A DNA stretch of 64,000 bases. Origin: Halobacillus salinarum (lineage in GTDB: Bacteria; Bacillota; Bacilli; Bacillales; Halobacillaceae). The stretch spans positions 1,178,001 to 1,242,000 of the forward strand of contig NZ_CP095073.1 of the NCBI RefSeq assembly GCF_022919095.1. The letters run 5' to 3'. Shown one piece after another: positions 24,323 to 34,301 of this stretch. The number at the start of each line of letters is the position of its first letter. Position 1 is the first letter of the stretch. The notes under the pieces are model-generated. The model saw only the letters and a list, made by a program, of their open reading frames with translations, did no database searches and was not told where the DNA came from. The position numbers and the translations under genes were made by a program.

Positions 24323-25249
24323 TTATATAAACAGCCCCAGCCATACCGCATTAATCATCGCAAAAATGAGAATGACCTTTTCATAGGAAGAAACCTGCTC
24401 ATGATTTTCTATATCCATTTGTAAGATAAGGACGATTGAAGCAGCGGCCATGAGGATCACTCCCAATCCTGCCCAAATCCGGTCAAAGCCGAGCCAAAAG
24501 ATACATAGAGCGGTTAATCCAAAGTACAGTAAAGCAGGGAGTCTGCTTGCGGCGAGTCCGAACTTTTCCACTGACCAGACAACACTGGTCTTTTTTTTCG
24601 GAGTGGCGTTCTGATCGGCTCTTAAATCGGGAATGTGATGCACCATGACCCAGGCGATACAGAAGAGGGCGTTGATGACGGCATTTTGCAGCACCCATTC
24701 CGGCATATGACCAAGTGATAGCCATGCCCCGGCAAGGCCGAGAAATAAGACGGATGGAAATGTGCACAGCCATTCACCGATAAAAGGCTTGTAGCTGAAT
24801 TGAAATGGCGGCAGCGAGTAGGAAATGGCCCCCCATAAACCAATGGCAAGTAAAATCGCCAGGCGATAGGAGTTTAGAATAACCAGCAAAACAACCACCA
24901 GGCTTAAGATGATCATCAGCACTTTGCCAATTTTCCACAGGCCTTCTGAAGTAATAAAACCTGATTGGATCACCCGGCTTCCTCCTGATAGGATGGCCGG
25001 ACTGTTGGCGTCCGTTCCAGATTTGTCGTCGACGTAGTCATTTAAAATATGCGTGAGGACACCATGAATTAAAAACGCGCCTGCAATTAATAGAAAAAAT
25101 AGTGCGGTCAGCGGAAGGTGTGAGATAGGGAAATACAGAAACAGTGGAAGCAGGGTGGAGACGATGGTGGCCACACTTGATGAGATGACGGCAATGGCGC
25201 GGAGAAGAAGCCAGCCGCCTTTCAATGTCGATAACGCTTGATTGGACAT
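24323..25249 (-). CDS. UbiA-family prenyltransferase
   Basis: 308 aa from ATG 25249 (SD AAGGAGAA); an in-frame start at 25294 lacks an SD. Both Asp-rich motifs are present: 'NDYVDDKSGTD' (about 66-76) and 'DLRADQNATPKKKT' (about 205). About eight to nine membrane helices. These enzymes move a polyprenyl chain from its diphosphate to an aromatic acceptor; MenA (menaquinone) is the closest well-known relative. No quinone genes are nearby, so a MenA paralogue with another acceptor is possible. Confidence 0.82.
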   Translation of the reverse strand: MSNQALSTLKGGWLLLRAIAVISSSVATIVSTLLPLFLYFPISHLPLTALFFLLIAGAFLIHGVLTHILNDYVDDKSGTDANSPAILSGGSRVIQSGFITSEGLWKIGKVLMIILSLVVVLLVILNSYRLAILLAIGLWGAISYSLPPFQFSYKPFIGEWLCTFPSVLFLGLAGAWLSLGHMPEWVLQNAVINALFCIAWVMVHHIPDLRADQNATPKKKTSVVWSVEKFGLAASRLPALLYFGLTALCIFWLGFDRIWAGLGVILMAAASIVLILQMDIENHEQVSSYEKVILIFAMINAVWLGLFI

Positions 25250-25436
25250 AGGGTCATTCTCCTTAATGGAAGTGGTCTTCCAGATGGTTACCATTATCCT
25301 AACATAGAATGTATCCGTTTACTTCTTTTAATACTTCAGCGGAGTTTCATGTATAATGGAGGGAAAGTTTCCTAAAGGTTTGAACCCTGGCGTACCTCTA
25401 ATATAATGAAACTATCCATTGGAGAGGAGCTTGTTT

Positions 25437-27329
25437 GTGGCAAAGATCGGAAGAAATGATCCATGTCCCTGCGGGAGCGGCAAAAAGTACAAGCAGTGCT
25501 GCGGCAATAATAAAGTCGTGGCATTTCCTACGGCACGAGTAGAAGAAGAGCTCGATCAGCAGTTTCATAAATTTCAAGATTACTTGACTGAGAAATACCC
25601 GCAGTTCCTGCCTGTTGAAATTCCAAATTCACAGGATGAGGAATTGGAAGTGGCTGTAAAGCTCGTTTATCAAGGTCTCTTTACAAAGAACAGAGACGGA
25701 GTAACTCCTATGGAGGAGTTTATCGGCAAGGCAAAAAAATCAGTCCTCCGTCCTGCCACGCTTGAATCGCTGGAAGCCTGGAAAGAAGCGAGGGCAGGCT
25801 TGTTTACTTTAGAAAGCGTCGATTCTGAACAGGAAGTGACAGTCAAGGATACCTTTACCGGTGACACTTTTTTCGTCGATCGGGATTTTATTCCGCTTGA
25901 TACTTTGGAAGACGCGCCATATTTTGTGGGGATCGTATTAAAATGGGGCAATGTTTATCATTTTATGCCGATGGCGCTTCCGAACGATCAACCTGCTTAT
26001 GAGCAGCTTAAGACCAGGGTGGAAAGGGATTATGAGAAATCGAACCCGTCCTCGTCTTTGCAGCAGTTCTTTACGGAACATTTTGTAACCTATATGGAGC
26101 AATGGATGTACGGCAACAACGACCTGCCTCCTGAAGCAAGCTGGCACGGCCGTCCCAATGAACTGGAAGTTGTGAAGTTGTTGAATAGAAACGTCCATTC
26201 GACGATTCAACAGCGTGAAGGTTTTAATGAATTAAAAAGGCTGTGGATTAAATTTTGTGAGGGGCAGGCGCCGGTTATTAGAAAACCGGAAGTCTTCGCG
26301 GGAGCACTTGAGTACATGCTGCTCGGCACTTCTTTTTTTGGGATGGAGTCAGACATTACCCAAAAGCAGCTGGCGGAAAAATACGGGGTGAATTCAAACA
26401 GCATTTCTAAACGTCTTGAGCAGCTGGAGGATTATCTCTTTGAGCTCGCCGGGGAGGAAAATGAGAATGAGATGAGGGTACCCCAGGCCTATTTTTGGGT
26501 AAAACCGAGTCAGCACGTGGAGTTAGAGAGAGCCACTTACGAGATGCATCGAAAAGCCTCCAGTAAGGATTTTGCAACGATTGAAGAACTCAATCAATTT
26601 ATCAGCAAGCAGCAGCATGAAGCGTTTATCCCTTCAAGTAATGAAGAAAAAGCTCAAATCAAGGTTTATGACGCATTTCAGGCGGAAACGGAATCCAAAC
26701 AGCAAAAGCTTGTTGAAGAAGCTCTAGAGCTAGATGGAACCAATGTAGACGCTTTGACGCTGAAAGCTCGGTGGGCTGGGGATATGGAGGAGCATTATTT
26801 ACTAAAAGCAGTGAACGCAGGTCTGAAATCATTAGAACCTGGTTCCTTGGAGGGAGAAGCGTGGCGGAACATGGACGCCCGGCCGTTTTTAAGAGCCGAG
26901 GAAGCTCTCGCTGAGTATTACGTGAACACGGGTCGTGCGGATAAGGCTATTTCTACGTATGAAGAAATTTTGGAGTACAACGAGAATGACGACCAAGGCG
27001 TGCGCCGAGTATTGTTTCCTTTGTATATTCAAGAAGAGGACCTGTCAGGTGCAGTAGTCTTATTAGACAATTACCCGGAAGATGGGGCGTGGTGGTCCTT
27101 TAATGCGGCTTTATTCCTCATTAAAGAAGCGGGAAGGGAAGAAGAGATTACGATCGCGATTAACAAAGCAGACCGGATGAACCCTTACATCATCCCGCTT
27201 TTGAAGGGGGAAGATCAGCTGCCTGAAGAACTGCCGGAGCAGTACAAAGTTGGTTCCTGGGAAGAAGCCGTTGTGTACGTGCATTTTACAGGTTCTTTAT
27301 GGGATCCCTATTTGGAAAACATTATCTAG
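25437..27329 (+). CDS. SEC-C motif protein with C-terminal TPR-like region
   Basis: 630 aa from GTG 25437; GGAGAGGAG lies about 7 nt upstream, while a TTG at 25419 overlaps that SD. Residues 5-25 hold the SEC-C zinc motif '[15 protein letters not shown]', as at the end of SecA and in YecA-type proteins. The middle (about 320-345) contains an HTH-like stretch ('[21 protein letters not shown]'). The C-terminal third has TPR-like helices ('[26 protein letters not shown]'). Its role is unknown; zinc-dependent protein or nucleic-acid interaction is likely. Confidence 0.8.
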   Translation: MAKIGRNDPCPCGSGKKYKQCCGNNKVVAFPTARVEEELDQQFHKFQDYLTEKYPQFLPVEIPNSQDEELEVAVKLVYQGLFTKNRDGVTPMEEFIGKAKKSVLRPATLESLEAWKEARAGLFTLESVDSEQEVTVKDTFTGDTFFVDRDFIPLDTLEDAPYFVGIVLKWGNVYHFMPMALPNDQPAYEQLKTRVERDYEKSNPSSSLQQFFTEHFVTYMEQWMYGNNDLPPEASWHGRPNELEVVKLLNRNVHSTIQQREGFNELKRLWIKFCEGQAPVIRKPEVFAGALEYMLLGTSFFGMESDITQKQLAEKYGVNSNSISKRLEQLEDYLFELAGEENENEMRVPQAYFWVKPSQHVELERATYEMHRKASSKDFATIEELNQFISKQQHEAFIPSSNEEKAQIKVYDAFQAETESKQQKLVEEALELDGTNVDALTLKARWAGDMEEHYLLKAVNAGLKSLEPGSLEGEAWRNMDARPFLRAEEALAEYYVNTGRADKAISTYEEILEYNENDDQGVRRVLFPLYIQEEDLSGAVVLLDNYPEDGAWWSFNAALFLIKEAGREEEITIAINKADRMNPYIIPLLKGEDQLPEELPEQYKVGSWEEAVVYVHFTGSLWDPYLENII

Positions 27330-27350
27330 TAAAATGAAAGGAGCGATACG

Positions 27351-28109
27351 ATGAAATATATTCGTTTTTATAAGGATGAGAAAATTTGTTATGGCATATT
27401 GGAAGGCGATACGATTACTGAGGTGGATAATGATTACATAGAGTATGAGGTGGAAAAGCTGCCGATCACCTGCGGCATTGACGAAGTCGATATTCTTCCT
27501 CCTACAGAGCCGAAGCAGGTGATTGCGATTGGTTTGAACTACGAAGCACACGCGAAAGAAACGGGCAAAGAGATTCCCGAAGAACCGATGATGTTTATGG
27601 CCTCACCTAGTGCAGTCATTGGAGCAAGCGAACGAATCACGCTGCCGTCGCTTGACCACCGGATCGACTACGAAGCAGAGCTTGTTCTTGTCATTGGAAA
27701 AGAAGCCAAAAATCTCACCCGGGAAAATGCTCTGGAATACGTGTTTGGCTACACGTGCGGAAACGATGTGTCCGACCGCCACCTGCAGAAAAAAGATGGC
27801 CAGTTTACGAGAGCCAAATCGTTTGCCGGCTTTAAACCGCTCGGTCCTGTGATAGAAACGGAACTAAATGCCGATGAGGCTCCGATTAAGCTGAGCTTAA
27901 ATGGTGTGGTGAAGCAGGAGTCGAACACCAACGACTTAATTCACGATATTAAGCAGCTTCTCGTAAAAGTGACCGAGGTCATGACGCTGTATCCAGGGGA
28001 TGTCATTTATACCGGTACGCCTTCCGGGGTCGGTCCGCTCAGCCCTGGGGATGTGGTGGAAGTGGAGATAGAAGGAATAGGAAAATTGACCACTCGCGTA
28101 GAACGCTGA
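27351..28109 (+). CDS. Fumarylacetoacetate hydrolase (FAH)-family protein
   Basis: 252 aa. FAH-fold motifs: 'VIAIGLNYEAHAKE', 'DYEAELVLVIGKEAKN', 'GYTCGNDVSDRHLQ', 'KSFAGFKPLGP' and 'YPGDVIYTGTPSGVG'. The metal ligands (E..E in DYEAELV, and D in GNDVSD) are present. Family members are 2-hydroxyhepta-2,4-diene-1,7-dioate isomerases, acylpyruvate hydrolases or oxaloacetate decarboxylases; the sequence alone does not choose. Follows the SEC-C gene by 21 nt and ends at a strong terminator. Confidence 0.88.
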   Translation: MKYIRFYKDEKICYGILEGDTITEVDNDYIEYEVEKLPITCGIDEVDILPPTEPKQVIAIGLNYEAHAKETGKEIPEEPMMFMASPSAVIGASERITLPSLDHRIDYEAELVLVIGKEAKNLTRENALEYVFGYTCGNDVSDRHLQKKDGQFTRAKSFAGFKPLGPVIETELNADEAPIKLSLNGVVKQESNTNDLIHDIKQLLVKVTEVMTLYPGDVIYTGTPSGVGPLSPGDVVEVEIEGIGKLTTRVER

Positions 28110-28117
28110 ACTGATAG

Positions 28118-28147
28118 GATCGGGCCATAGTGCGCCCGATCTTTTTT
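28118..28147 (+). terminator. Terminator after the FAH-family gene
   Basis: GATCGGGC / GCCCGATC stem, 8-nt loop, then a run of six T. Confidence 0.88.
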
Positions 28148-28165
28148 ATGTGTAAAGAATGAATC

Positions 28166-28222
28166 AGACGCCGGGAGAGGTGCGGGGCTTCGATTTTGAA
28201 AAACCGCCTCAACCCGGCGTCT
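28166..28222. repeat. 57-nt two-part palindrome in a convergent intergenic region
   Basis: Outer arms AGACGCCGGG / CCCGGCGTCT (10 bp, perfect) enclose an inner stem GAGG-CGG / CCG-CCTC with a 2-nt bulge. No T run on either strand, so it is not a standard terminator. It could be a REP-like element, an mRNA 3'-end stabiliser or an RNA structure. Confidence 0.6.
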
Positions 28223-28275
28223 AAAAACAATAAGTAGTATTTCAGCAGACTGGATTGTATCTATCCTTTTCTTAG

Positions 28276-29631
28276 TTACAAAAGCGGCCAGTAAAACAAC
28301 GCCGATATCGCGATCACTATCAGCCAGAGCAGTGAAGAAGGCAGCCCGGCGCGCATCAGCTCGCGGTCGGTGAAATAACCGTAAGAGTAGCTGATCAAAT
28401 GGACAGGAGACTGCGTAATTAAGAAAAATCCTGGTATACCGGCAAGGAAAACGGCCATTGCAACGACGAGCGGCGAGAAGCCGGCTAAGTTTTCACCAAT
28501 ATTAATTGCTAGTGGAATCATGATCGTCAGGAAGCCGAGAATATTGACAAAGATAAGCCGGATGAGAGCCGTACACAAAACGAGAGCGAGCAGCACGACG
28601 ATGCCTGACTGAGAGGCAAGGGAATGAATAAGCATATCGGCGAGCCAGTTGATGGTGCCGGTCTTGATCAGCATCCCGGAGACCATTAACGTGCTTGCGA
28701 AAAACAGCATCATGTCCCAGTTGATCGATTTTTTTGCCTCGTCCCAGTTCCAGACCCCAATACCTGGGAGGACCGTTAAGGCGGCACCTAGGAGTCCAAC
28801 GAGCGGAATCGAATAGCCATGGAGAACTTGTGTCGCCCAGAGGACGAGCGTGAGTCCCATGATGATCATGACTTTTTTCTCTTTTCTGCTTAAACGGCCG
28901 AGTTCGCCAAGCCGCTCGTTGATGAATTCAAGCAGGTGCTGGCGGTTAATGTTCTCTGGAGGGAACGTATATAAAAATACGATCCAAACGAGCACAATGT
29001 ACAGAAGGATAGGCGGTACAAAATAATACAGCCAGCTCAAGTAGCTGAGTCCGTCAGTAATGTCAGTAAAAAGTCCAAACGTGTAGATTGTAGAGCTGGC
29101 ACCGGTCGCAACGAAGGCACCTGAGATGCCGGCAGAATAGCTGATGCCGATGAACAGGGCAGCTCCGAGATTTTTTACCGGATCGATCTGCTTCAGGCTT
29201 TTCAGCAGCCGGTCAAGCACGGAGGAAACGAGATTTCCCTTGCCGATATTAGACGGAATGAGAATGGCAAGTATGAGCATGAGGATAAAGGAAATCAAAA
29301 CGAGCGCTCGACCGGATCCGCGCGAGATTTTTAACAGCTGCAAGGAAAGGCGGCTGGCAAGGCCGGTTTCGATAAACGCGTGGGAAATAATAAAGGTAGA
29401 AAACAGCAGCCAGACGATTTCCGAGCTCAAATACTGGAGCGTTTCTTCATAAGAAAAAAAGTGAAACGACAACATCAGGATGAACAAAAGTGAGCTGTAG
29501 GCGAGCGGAAAGACGCGGCCGATCCAGAGAATCTGAATGATCAACAGGGCACCGAGCGCCTGCACTTTCACATCCCAATGAAAGATCGGCAGAAAGAAAA
29601 ATAAATACAACACAAGGACGAGTAGTTTCAT
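28276..29631 (-). CDS. DASS/SLC13-family carboxylate permease
   Basis: 451 aa from ATG 29631 (GGGAG 9 nt upstream); an in-frame TTG at 29646 overlaps the SD. About 11-12 membrane segments, including paired re-entrant-type 'LLFSTFIISHAFIETGLASRLSL' and 'MMLFFASTLMVSGMLIKTGTINWLA', 'IPSNIGKGNL' and 'TGASSTIYTFGLF'. This is typical of divalent-anion:Na+ symporters for dicarboxylates, citrate or sulfate. It lies downstream of tcuA and is separated from it by a terminator hairpin, suggesting reduced or conditional expression within the tricarboxylate locus. Confidence 0.83.
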   Translation of the reverse strand: MKLLVLVLYLFFFLPIFHWDVKVQALGALLIIQILWIGRVFPLAYSSLLFILMLSFHFFSYEETLQYLSSEIVWLLFSTFIISHAFIETGLASRLSLQLLKISRGSGRALVLISFILMLILAILIPSNIGKGNLVSSVLDRLLKSLKQIDPVKNLGAALFIGISYSAGISGAFVATGASSTIYTFGLFTDITDGLSYLSWLYYFVPPILLYIVLVWIVFLYTFPPENINRQHLLEFINERLGELGRLSRKEKKVMIIMGLTLVLWATQVLHGYSIPLVGLLGAALTVLPGIGVWNWDEAKKSINWDMMLFFASTLMVSGMLIKTGTINWLADMLIHSLASQSGIVVLLALVLCTALIRLIFVNILGFLTIMIPLAINIGENLAGFSPLVVAMAVFLAGIPGFFLITQSPVHLISYSYGYFTDRELMRAGLPSSLLWLIVIAISALFYWPLL

Positions 29632-29650
29632 AAACAGGACTCCCAATGAG

Positions 29651-29680
29651 AAAAGCCACTTAGAAGCAGTGGCTTTTTAA
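29651..29680 (-). terminator. Hairpin between tcuA-like gene and permease gene
   Basis: AAAAGCCACT / AGTGGCTTTT with a 7-nt loop; on the minus strand it ends in a T run and comes about 8 nt before the permease SD. Only ~50 nt separate the genes, so permease expression probably depends on read-through. Confidence 0.8.
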
Positions 29681-29684
29681 TAGA

Positions 29685-31184
29685 TTAAGAGGATATGTTG
29701 CTTGATTGTTGGTTCCTGACGTATCGGGTTGCGGATGATCCGGCAGTTTTTCCAAAGACAGCACCGGACATTAAGCCTGAGCCTCCCGGGTAGTTCCCAT
29801 AAAAGATCCCGCCGATCATTTCGCCGGCTGCAAACAATCCGGAAATCGGTTCTGCGGACTGGTTCAGCACTTCACCCTTTCGGTTGACGTGCAGACCGCC
29901 AAAGGCAAAAGTAATGCCGCAGGTAACAGGGAACGCGTAAAACGGTCCTTGTTCAATTTTCAGCGCCCAGTTTGATTTCGGAGGTGTTAGACCTGTCGTT
30001 CCTTTCCCGTCTTTAACCGTAGGATTGTAATAACCTTCTTGAACGGCAGCGTTGTATTCGTGGATCGTTTGTAAGAAGGCTTCCTTATTCACAGGCAGCT
30101 GATCGACGAGCTCCTCCAGCGTATCGGCTTTGTAAAAGGTAGCTTCTTCAAGGTTGTATTCCTTCCGCAGCATCGGCCGGACTTGTTCGTCATAGATTTG
30201 ATAAGCGGCATGTCCAGGCTGCTTTAAGATTTCCCGCCCGTACTTCGCGTACGTATAGTTACGAAAATCCGCACCTTCATCGACAAAGCGGCTGCCTTCT
30301 TTATTCAACATAATGCTCAGCGGATACGAATGCTTTTTAAAAATGTCACCCGGCTTGTTGAAGTCGCCAACCTTTGGCGCGTTATAGTCGGTGCCGATCG
30401 AATGACAGCCTGACCATTCGCCGTGTTTTTCAGCGCCAATGGCAAGAGCCATGTCAAGCCCGTCACCAGTGTTGAATTCGCTGCCGCGGACGATCGCTGC
30501 TTCCCATTCCTCGCCGATTTGCTCGGCGCGCATTTGTTTATTCGCTTCAAAGCTGCCGCACGCGAGGATGACACTTGTCGCGGGTACTTCAATTTTTTCA
30601 TTATTTTGTTCAACGACCACTCCGGTAATCCTGTCTTCTTCGGTTTTTAATTCTACTGCCCGCGATTGATACCAGATGTCAACACCGAGTTCATTGGCCC
30701 GGTTAAATAAAGTCTTCATCAGCCCCATGCCAATGTTTTTCGTTTTGACAGGCAGACCGCCCCAGAAGTGGTATTTTCCTTCTTTTTCAAACGACTGGTT
30801 GCTGTAGTTAAGTTCAAATTCGACGCCGTGGGATTTCATCCAAGAAATCGTCCGATACGATTCGTTGACGAGATGGCTTGCCAGCTGAGGTGTGCTTTTT
30901 TCCCCTGTTACGCGCATTAAATCGTTGTAATAATCGCTTGTACTGTACTCCGGCATGACGATTTGATCTGCTTCATTATCGGATAACTCAGGCATCAGTT
31001 CACGGATATCGGAAAGGGAGTGATAAGCAAAGCGGATCGCGCCGTCGGTAAAATAAGAGTTGCCGCCTCGTTTATGTTCAGGTCCGCGTTCAAGCACGAG
31101 GACCTTCGAGCCGTCTTCGCGAGCAGAAAGAGCAGCGCATAAGGCCGCATTTCCTGCACCGACTACAATGACATCATAGGACAT
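29685..31184 (-). CDS. tcuA: FAD-dependent tricarballylate dehydrogenase-like flavoprotein
   Basis: 499 aa. FAD-binding 'DVIVVGAGNAALCAALSA' (4-21) is followed by 'LERGP...RGGNSYFTDGAIR', as in the fumarate reductase/succinate dehydrogenase flavoprotein family. The C-terminal 'CGITFAFGGLHVNRKGEVL' and 'GNYPGGSGLMSGAVFGK' complete the FAD site. TcuA oxidises tricarballylate to cis-aconitate. The gene directly follows tctA, which supports use on an imported tricarboxylate. The usual electron-transfer partner TcuB is not present in the window. Confidence 0.87.
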   Translation of the reverse strand: MSYDVIVVGAGNAALCAALSAREDGSKVLVLERGPEHKRGGNSYFTDGAIRFAYHSLSDIRELMPELSDNEADQIVMPEYSTSDYYNDLMRVTGEKSTPQLASHLVNESYRTISWMKSHGVEFELNYSNQSFEKEGKYHFWGGLPVKTKNIGMGLMKTLFNRANELGVDIWYQSRAVELKTEEDRITGVVVEQNNEKIEVPATSVILACGSFEANKQMRAEQIGEEWEAAIVRGSEFNTGDGLDMALAIGAEKHGEWSGCHSIGTDYNAPKVGDFNKPGDIFKKHSYPLSIMLNKEGSRFVDEGADFRNYTYAKYGREILKQPGHAAYQIYDEQVRPMLRKEYNLEEATFYKADTLEELVDQLPVNKEAFLQTIHEYNAAVQEGYYNPTVKDGKGTTGLTPPKSNWALKIEQGPFYAFPVTCGITFAFGGLHVNRKGEVLNQSAEPISGLFAAGEMIGGIFYGNYPGGSGLMSGAVFGKTAGSSATRYVRNQQSSNISS

Positions 31185-31197
31185 TCCATATTCCTCC

Positions 31198-32718
31198 TTA
31201 CGAAGACCTGTAGACTTGGTCTTTGCTGTTTAAATGTTGTTTTCGTTTTCGAATCATGCGGATGATAAACGGATACGTTAAAGACAACAGCGTTAGAATC
31301 GACAGGGCAATGCTTACGCCTGATGAGAAAAATACGCCAAGATTCCCGCCGGAAGACAAGACCGCCATCCGGAAATTCTGCTCCATATCCGACCCGACAA
31401 TCAATGCCAATACAAGCGGAGCAATCGGGAAGTCGAGCACTTTCATCATCAGCCCGACAAAACCGAAGATAAGCAATAGGAAGAAGTCGACGGTCGAATA
31501 GCTGAGGGTGTAGGTGCCGATAAAGGCGAGCAGCACGATAATCGGATACAGCACCTTAGCCGGTGTGTCGAGAATTTTCACGAGCACCCCAACAAGCAAA
31601 ATGTTGATGATAACAAGGGCAATGTTACCGAGAAACATACTGTTAATGAGTGCCCAGGCGGTTTCGGGCTGTTGTTCGAACAACAGCGGTCCCGGCCTGA
31701 GTCCGAGCATAATCAGTGCGCCCAGCATGACAGCGGTTGTTCCTGATCCGGGAATCCCCATCGTTAACAGAGGGATCATGGCGCCGACGGAAGCTGCGTT
31801 GTTCGCGGACTCCGGCGCAGCAAGACCTTCCACTGCTCCTTCACCAAATTCGTCGGAGCGCTTCGAGATCTGCTTTTCTGTTGTGTACCCGATCATGGAA
31901 GCGATGGAACCTCCTGCACCCGGAAGCACCCCGACGACAAAGCCGAGCGGGCCGCTGCGGAGAATCGGCCAAACCGATCGTTTCCATTGTTCCTTGGAAA
32001 ACCATACTTTGCCGACTTTCTTCTTTTCCTTTTTCATTTGATCGATGTTGAGTAAATTATAAAGCACTTCACCGATCGCATAGACGCCGATAATAACGAT
32101 GAGAAAATCGATGCCTTCACTTAATTGTGGAATTCCCATCGTAAAGCGGTAGACACCGGTTTGGGTGTCGATGCCGATCGTGCTTAACGCAAGCCCGACC
32201 ATCATGGCAAGAAAGCCTTTGACCATTTTTCCAATCGACAAAACGACGATTGCTGACAGCGTCAACAGCATCAGTAAAAAGTATTCGGCCGGACCGAAAT
32301 CAAGAGCGAAATTCGCTAGCGGCTCAGCTAGAAAAATAAAACCGATCACAGCAATCGTACCGCCGATGAATGAAGCGACCGCAGAGATCGCAAGCGCAGG
32401 GCCGGCCTGGCCTTTTCTAGCCATTGGATAGCCGTCAAACGTGGCGGCGATCGCTGAACCGTCGCCGGGTGTATTTAACAAAATCGAGCTTCTCGATCCG
32501 CCGTACATCGCTCCATAGTAGATGGCGGCCATTAAAATAATCGCGCTGACAGGGCTCATCCCGAATGTGACTGGAATCAATACAGCCACGGCTGTTGCTG
32601 GACCGAGCCCGGGAAGCATGCCGACGATTGTTCCTAAAAATCCTCCGACGATAATCCACATGATGTTAATCGGCTGCAGGGATAGGGAAAGCCCGTCCAT
32701 AAAACTGCTTAAATCCAT
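31198..32718 (-). CDS. tctA: Tripartite tricarboxylate transporter, large membrane subunit TctA
   Basis: 506 aa with about 12 membrane helices. Signature segments are 'GMLPGLGPATAVAVLIP', 'YYGAMYGGSRSSILLNTPGDGSA', 'GVLPGAGGSIASMIGY' and 'PLLTMGIPGSGTTAVMLGALI', the duplicated glycine-rich loops of TctA. It forms the channel with TctB, fed by the binding protein TctC. The start has SD AGGAGG before ATG 32718. Central gene of the tctCBA-tcuA operon. Confidence 0.93.
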   Translation of the reverse strand: MDLSSFMDGLSLSLQPINIMWIIVGGFLGTIVGMLPGLGPATAVAVLIPVTFGMSPVSAIILMAAIYYGAMYGGSRSSILLNTPGDGSAIAATFDGYPMARKGQAGPALAISAVASFIGGTIAVIGFIFLAEPLANFALDFGPAEYFLLMLLTLSAIVVLSIGKMVKGFLAMMVGLALSTIGIDTQTGVYRFTMGIPQLSEGIDFLIVIIGVYAIGEVLYNLLNIDQMKKEKKKVGKVWFSKEQWKRSVWPILRSGPLGFVVGVLPGAGGSIASMIGYTTEKQISKRSDEFGEGAVEGLAAPESANNAASVGAMIPLLTMGIPGSGTTAVMLGALIMLGLRPGPLLFEQQPETAWALINSMFLGNIALVIINILLVGVLVKILDTPAKVLYPIIVLLAFIGTYTLSYSTVDFFLLLIFGFVGLMMKVLDFPIAPLVLALIVGSDMEQNFRMAVLSSGGNLGVFFSSGVSIALSILTLLSLTYPFIIRMIRKRKQHLNSKDQVYRSS

Positions 32719-32729
32719 ACGATCACCTC

Positions 32730-33179
32730 CTAAGGTAGACTGACTCCGAGCAATTGACTAAACGCATACCAGGATACAAATGAGAAGCAAACGGCAACGA
32801 TCACATTGACCAGCCATTTTTTCCGTCCGTTGATGACAAATAACAGCCCGCCGAGAAAAAGAAAGGTAGAGAGTAAAAAGCCGACGCGTTCAAAAATAAA
32901 CGCATAAATCAACCCGAATAGAATCGTTATACCAATCAACTTTGGCGTCCGGCCGGAAAGCATCTGACGGATATCTCCGTTTTCTTCGTGCAGCGTTCTC
33001 AGTTCCTGAATTAGATAAATCACGCCAAACAGCAGCATGAACACGCTAATGCCGGCAGGAAAATAAATCGGTGCATTGGAATTCCCTAAGTTCGCTTTTG
33101 GAAGCTGCAGGGAAGCGATCAAAAACACAATACTGAAGAGAATGAGTAAAATCGGGAAGCCGAGTTTGATAGCTTTCAT
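32730..33179 (-). CDS. tctB: Tripartite tricarboxylate transporter, small subunit TctB
   Basis: 149 aa with four membrane segments ('GFPILLILFSIVFLIASL', 'YFPAGISVFMLLFGVIYLI', 'LIGITILFGLIYAFIFERVGFLLSTFLFL', 'VIVAVCFSFVSWYAFSQLLGVSLP'); the last one ends in the typical LGVSLP. It sits between tctC and tctA in conserved order. TctB members are poorly conserved, so the call rests on topology and position. Confidence 0.88.
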   Translation of the reverse strand: MKAIKLGFPILLILFSIVFLIASLQLPKANLGNSNAPIYFPAGISVFMLLFGVIYLIQELRTLHEENGDIRQMLSGRTPKLIGITILFGLIYAFIFERVGFLLSTFLFLGGLLFVINGRKKWLVNVIVAVCFSFVSWYAFSQLLGVSLP

Positions 33180-33246
33180 GTTTCGTTCACCTCGTGTTGG
33201 TAGAAGTAAACGCCTGCTGCCTTAGTAGGACAGCAGGCGATTGAGC

Positions 33247-34224
33247 TTACTTAACTAAGCCGGATTCTTTAACAAGCTTCTGGTACTGGTCGTGCTGTTG
33301 CTTAAGGAATTGCTTCGATTCTTCACTATCCTTATAGAAGCCTTCCCAGTCGTTGTTTTTCAGGACTTCTTTCCAGGCATCTGTTTTCACCATTTTGCTG
33401 AGTTTTTCATCCCAGTAAGCGACTTCTTCCTCAGTCATGTCTTTCGGTCCCATAATGCCGCGCCAGTGAGGGAACACCATATCGATGCCTTGTTCTTTCC
33501 ACGTCGGCACATCTTCCATCCCTTTAATCGGTTTGTCAGAGGAGACGGCGAGAATTTTCAGCTTGCCGGCCTGGTGCTGGTCTTTTACTTCAGATAAGGA
33601 AGTTGTAACGGCATCGACGTGCCCGCCGAGCAGGGCAGTTACGACATCGCCACCGCCTTCATAAACGAGGAAGTTCATTTTTGACGGCTTGATGCCATAT
33701 TCACTAGCTGCCTGGACGATCGACAAGTGGTCGTCGTTACCTAAACCGGGGCCGACGCCAATTTTTACAGAGCTCGGGTCTTTCTTGAGGTCTTTCAAAA
33801 ATTCCTTGGCGGAGGAGTACTTGGAGTCCTTCGGAACAGCAAGCGCCTGCCATTCCGTCGCAAGGGTTGCGATCGGTGTAAAGTCCTTGTAGCTCAATTC
33901 ACTTTGTCCGAGCAGTTCATTTGTTAAAACGAGACTGGAGTTAATCGCCAGCGAATGGGAATCTTTTGACTGCAAGTACTTCCAGCCGACTTCACCGCCA
34001 CCGCCGGGTTTATTGACTACCGTGATGTTTTTCTTCACAAGTTTTTCTCCGGAGAGCACTTTTTTCAGCGAACGGGCCGTTAAGTCCCAGCCGCCGCCGG
34101 GAGAAGCAGGGGCGACAAGTTCAATGTTTTTCTTTGGATATTCCTGAGATCCTGAAGCATTTCCTGAGCAGGCTGTCATAAGTAAGAGAAGAGCAAGAAT
34201 GGGGATTATTCCAAATTTGCGCAT
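33247..34224 (-). CDS. tctC: Tripartite tricarboxylate transporter, substrate-binding lipoprotein TctC
   Basis: 325 aa from ATG 34224 (SD AGGAG); a longer frame to 34290 has no SD. The lipoprotein signal ends 'LLLLMTAC', with the lipidated Cys at about residue 19. The mature part has the TctC/Bug motifs 'LVAPASPGGGWDLTAR' and 'VVNKPGGGGEVGWKYL', then 'GVGPGLGNDDHLSI'. It captures a di- or tricarboxylate outside the membrane and delivers it to TctAB. First gene of the operon, under a cre-containing promoter. Confidence 0.92.
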   Translation of the reverse strand: MRKFGIIPILALLLLMTACSGNASGSQEYPKKNIELVAPASPGGGWDLTARSLKKVLSGEKLVKKNITVVNKPGGGGEVGWKYLQSKDSHSLAINSSLVLTNELLGQSELSYKDFTPIATLATEWQALAVPKDSKYSSAKEFLKDLKKDPSSVKIGVGPGLGNDDHLSIVQAASEYGIKPSKMNFLVYEGGGDVVTALLGGHVDAVTTSLSEVKDQHQAGKLKILAVSSDKPIKGMEDVPTWKEQGIDMVFPHWRGIMGPKDMTEEEVAYWDEKLSKMVKTDAWKEVLKNNDWEGFYKDSEESKQFLKQQHDQYQKLVKESGLVK

Positions 34225-34301
34225 TGTTTTCACTCCTATGTTGTAGTATATTTCCACCTCATACCGCGGTAATTTTGAGTGGTGAATCATCGATTACATT
34301 C

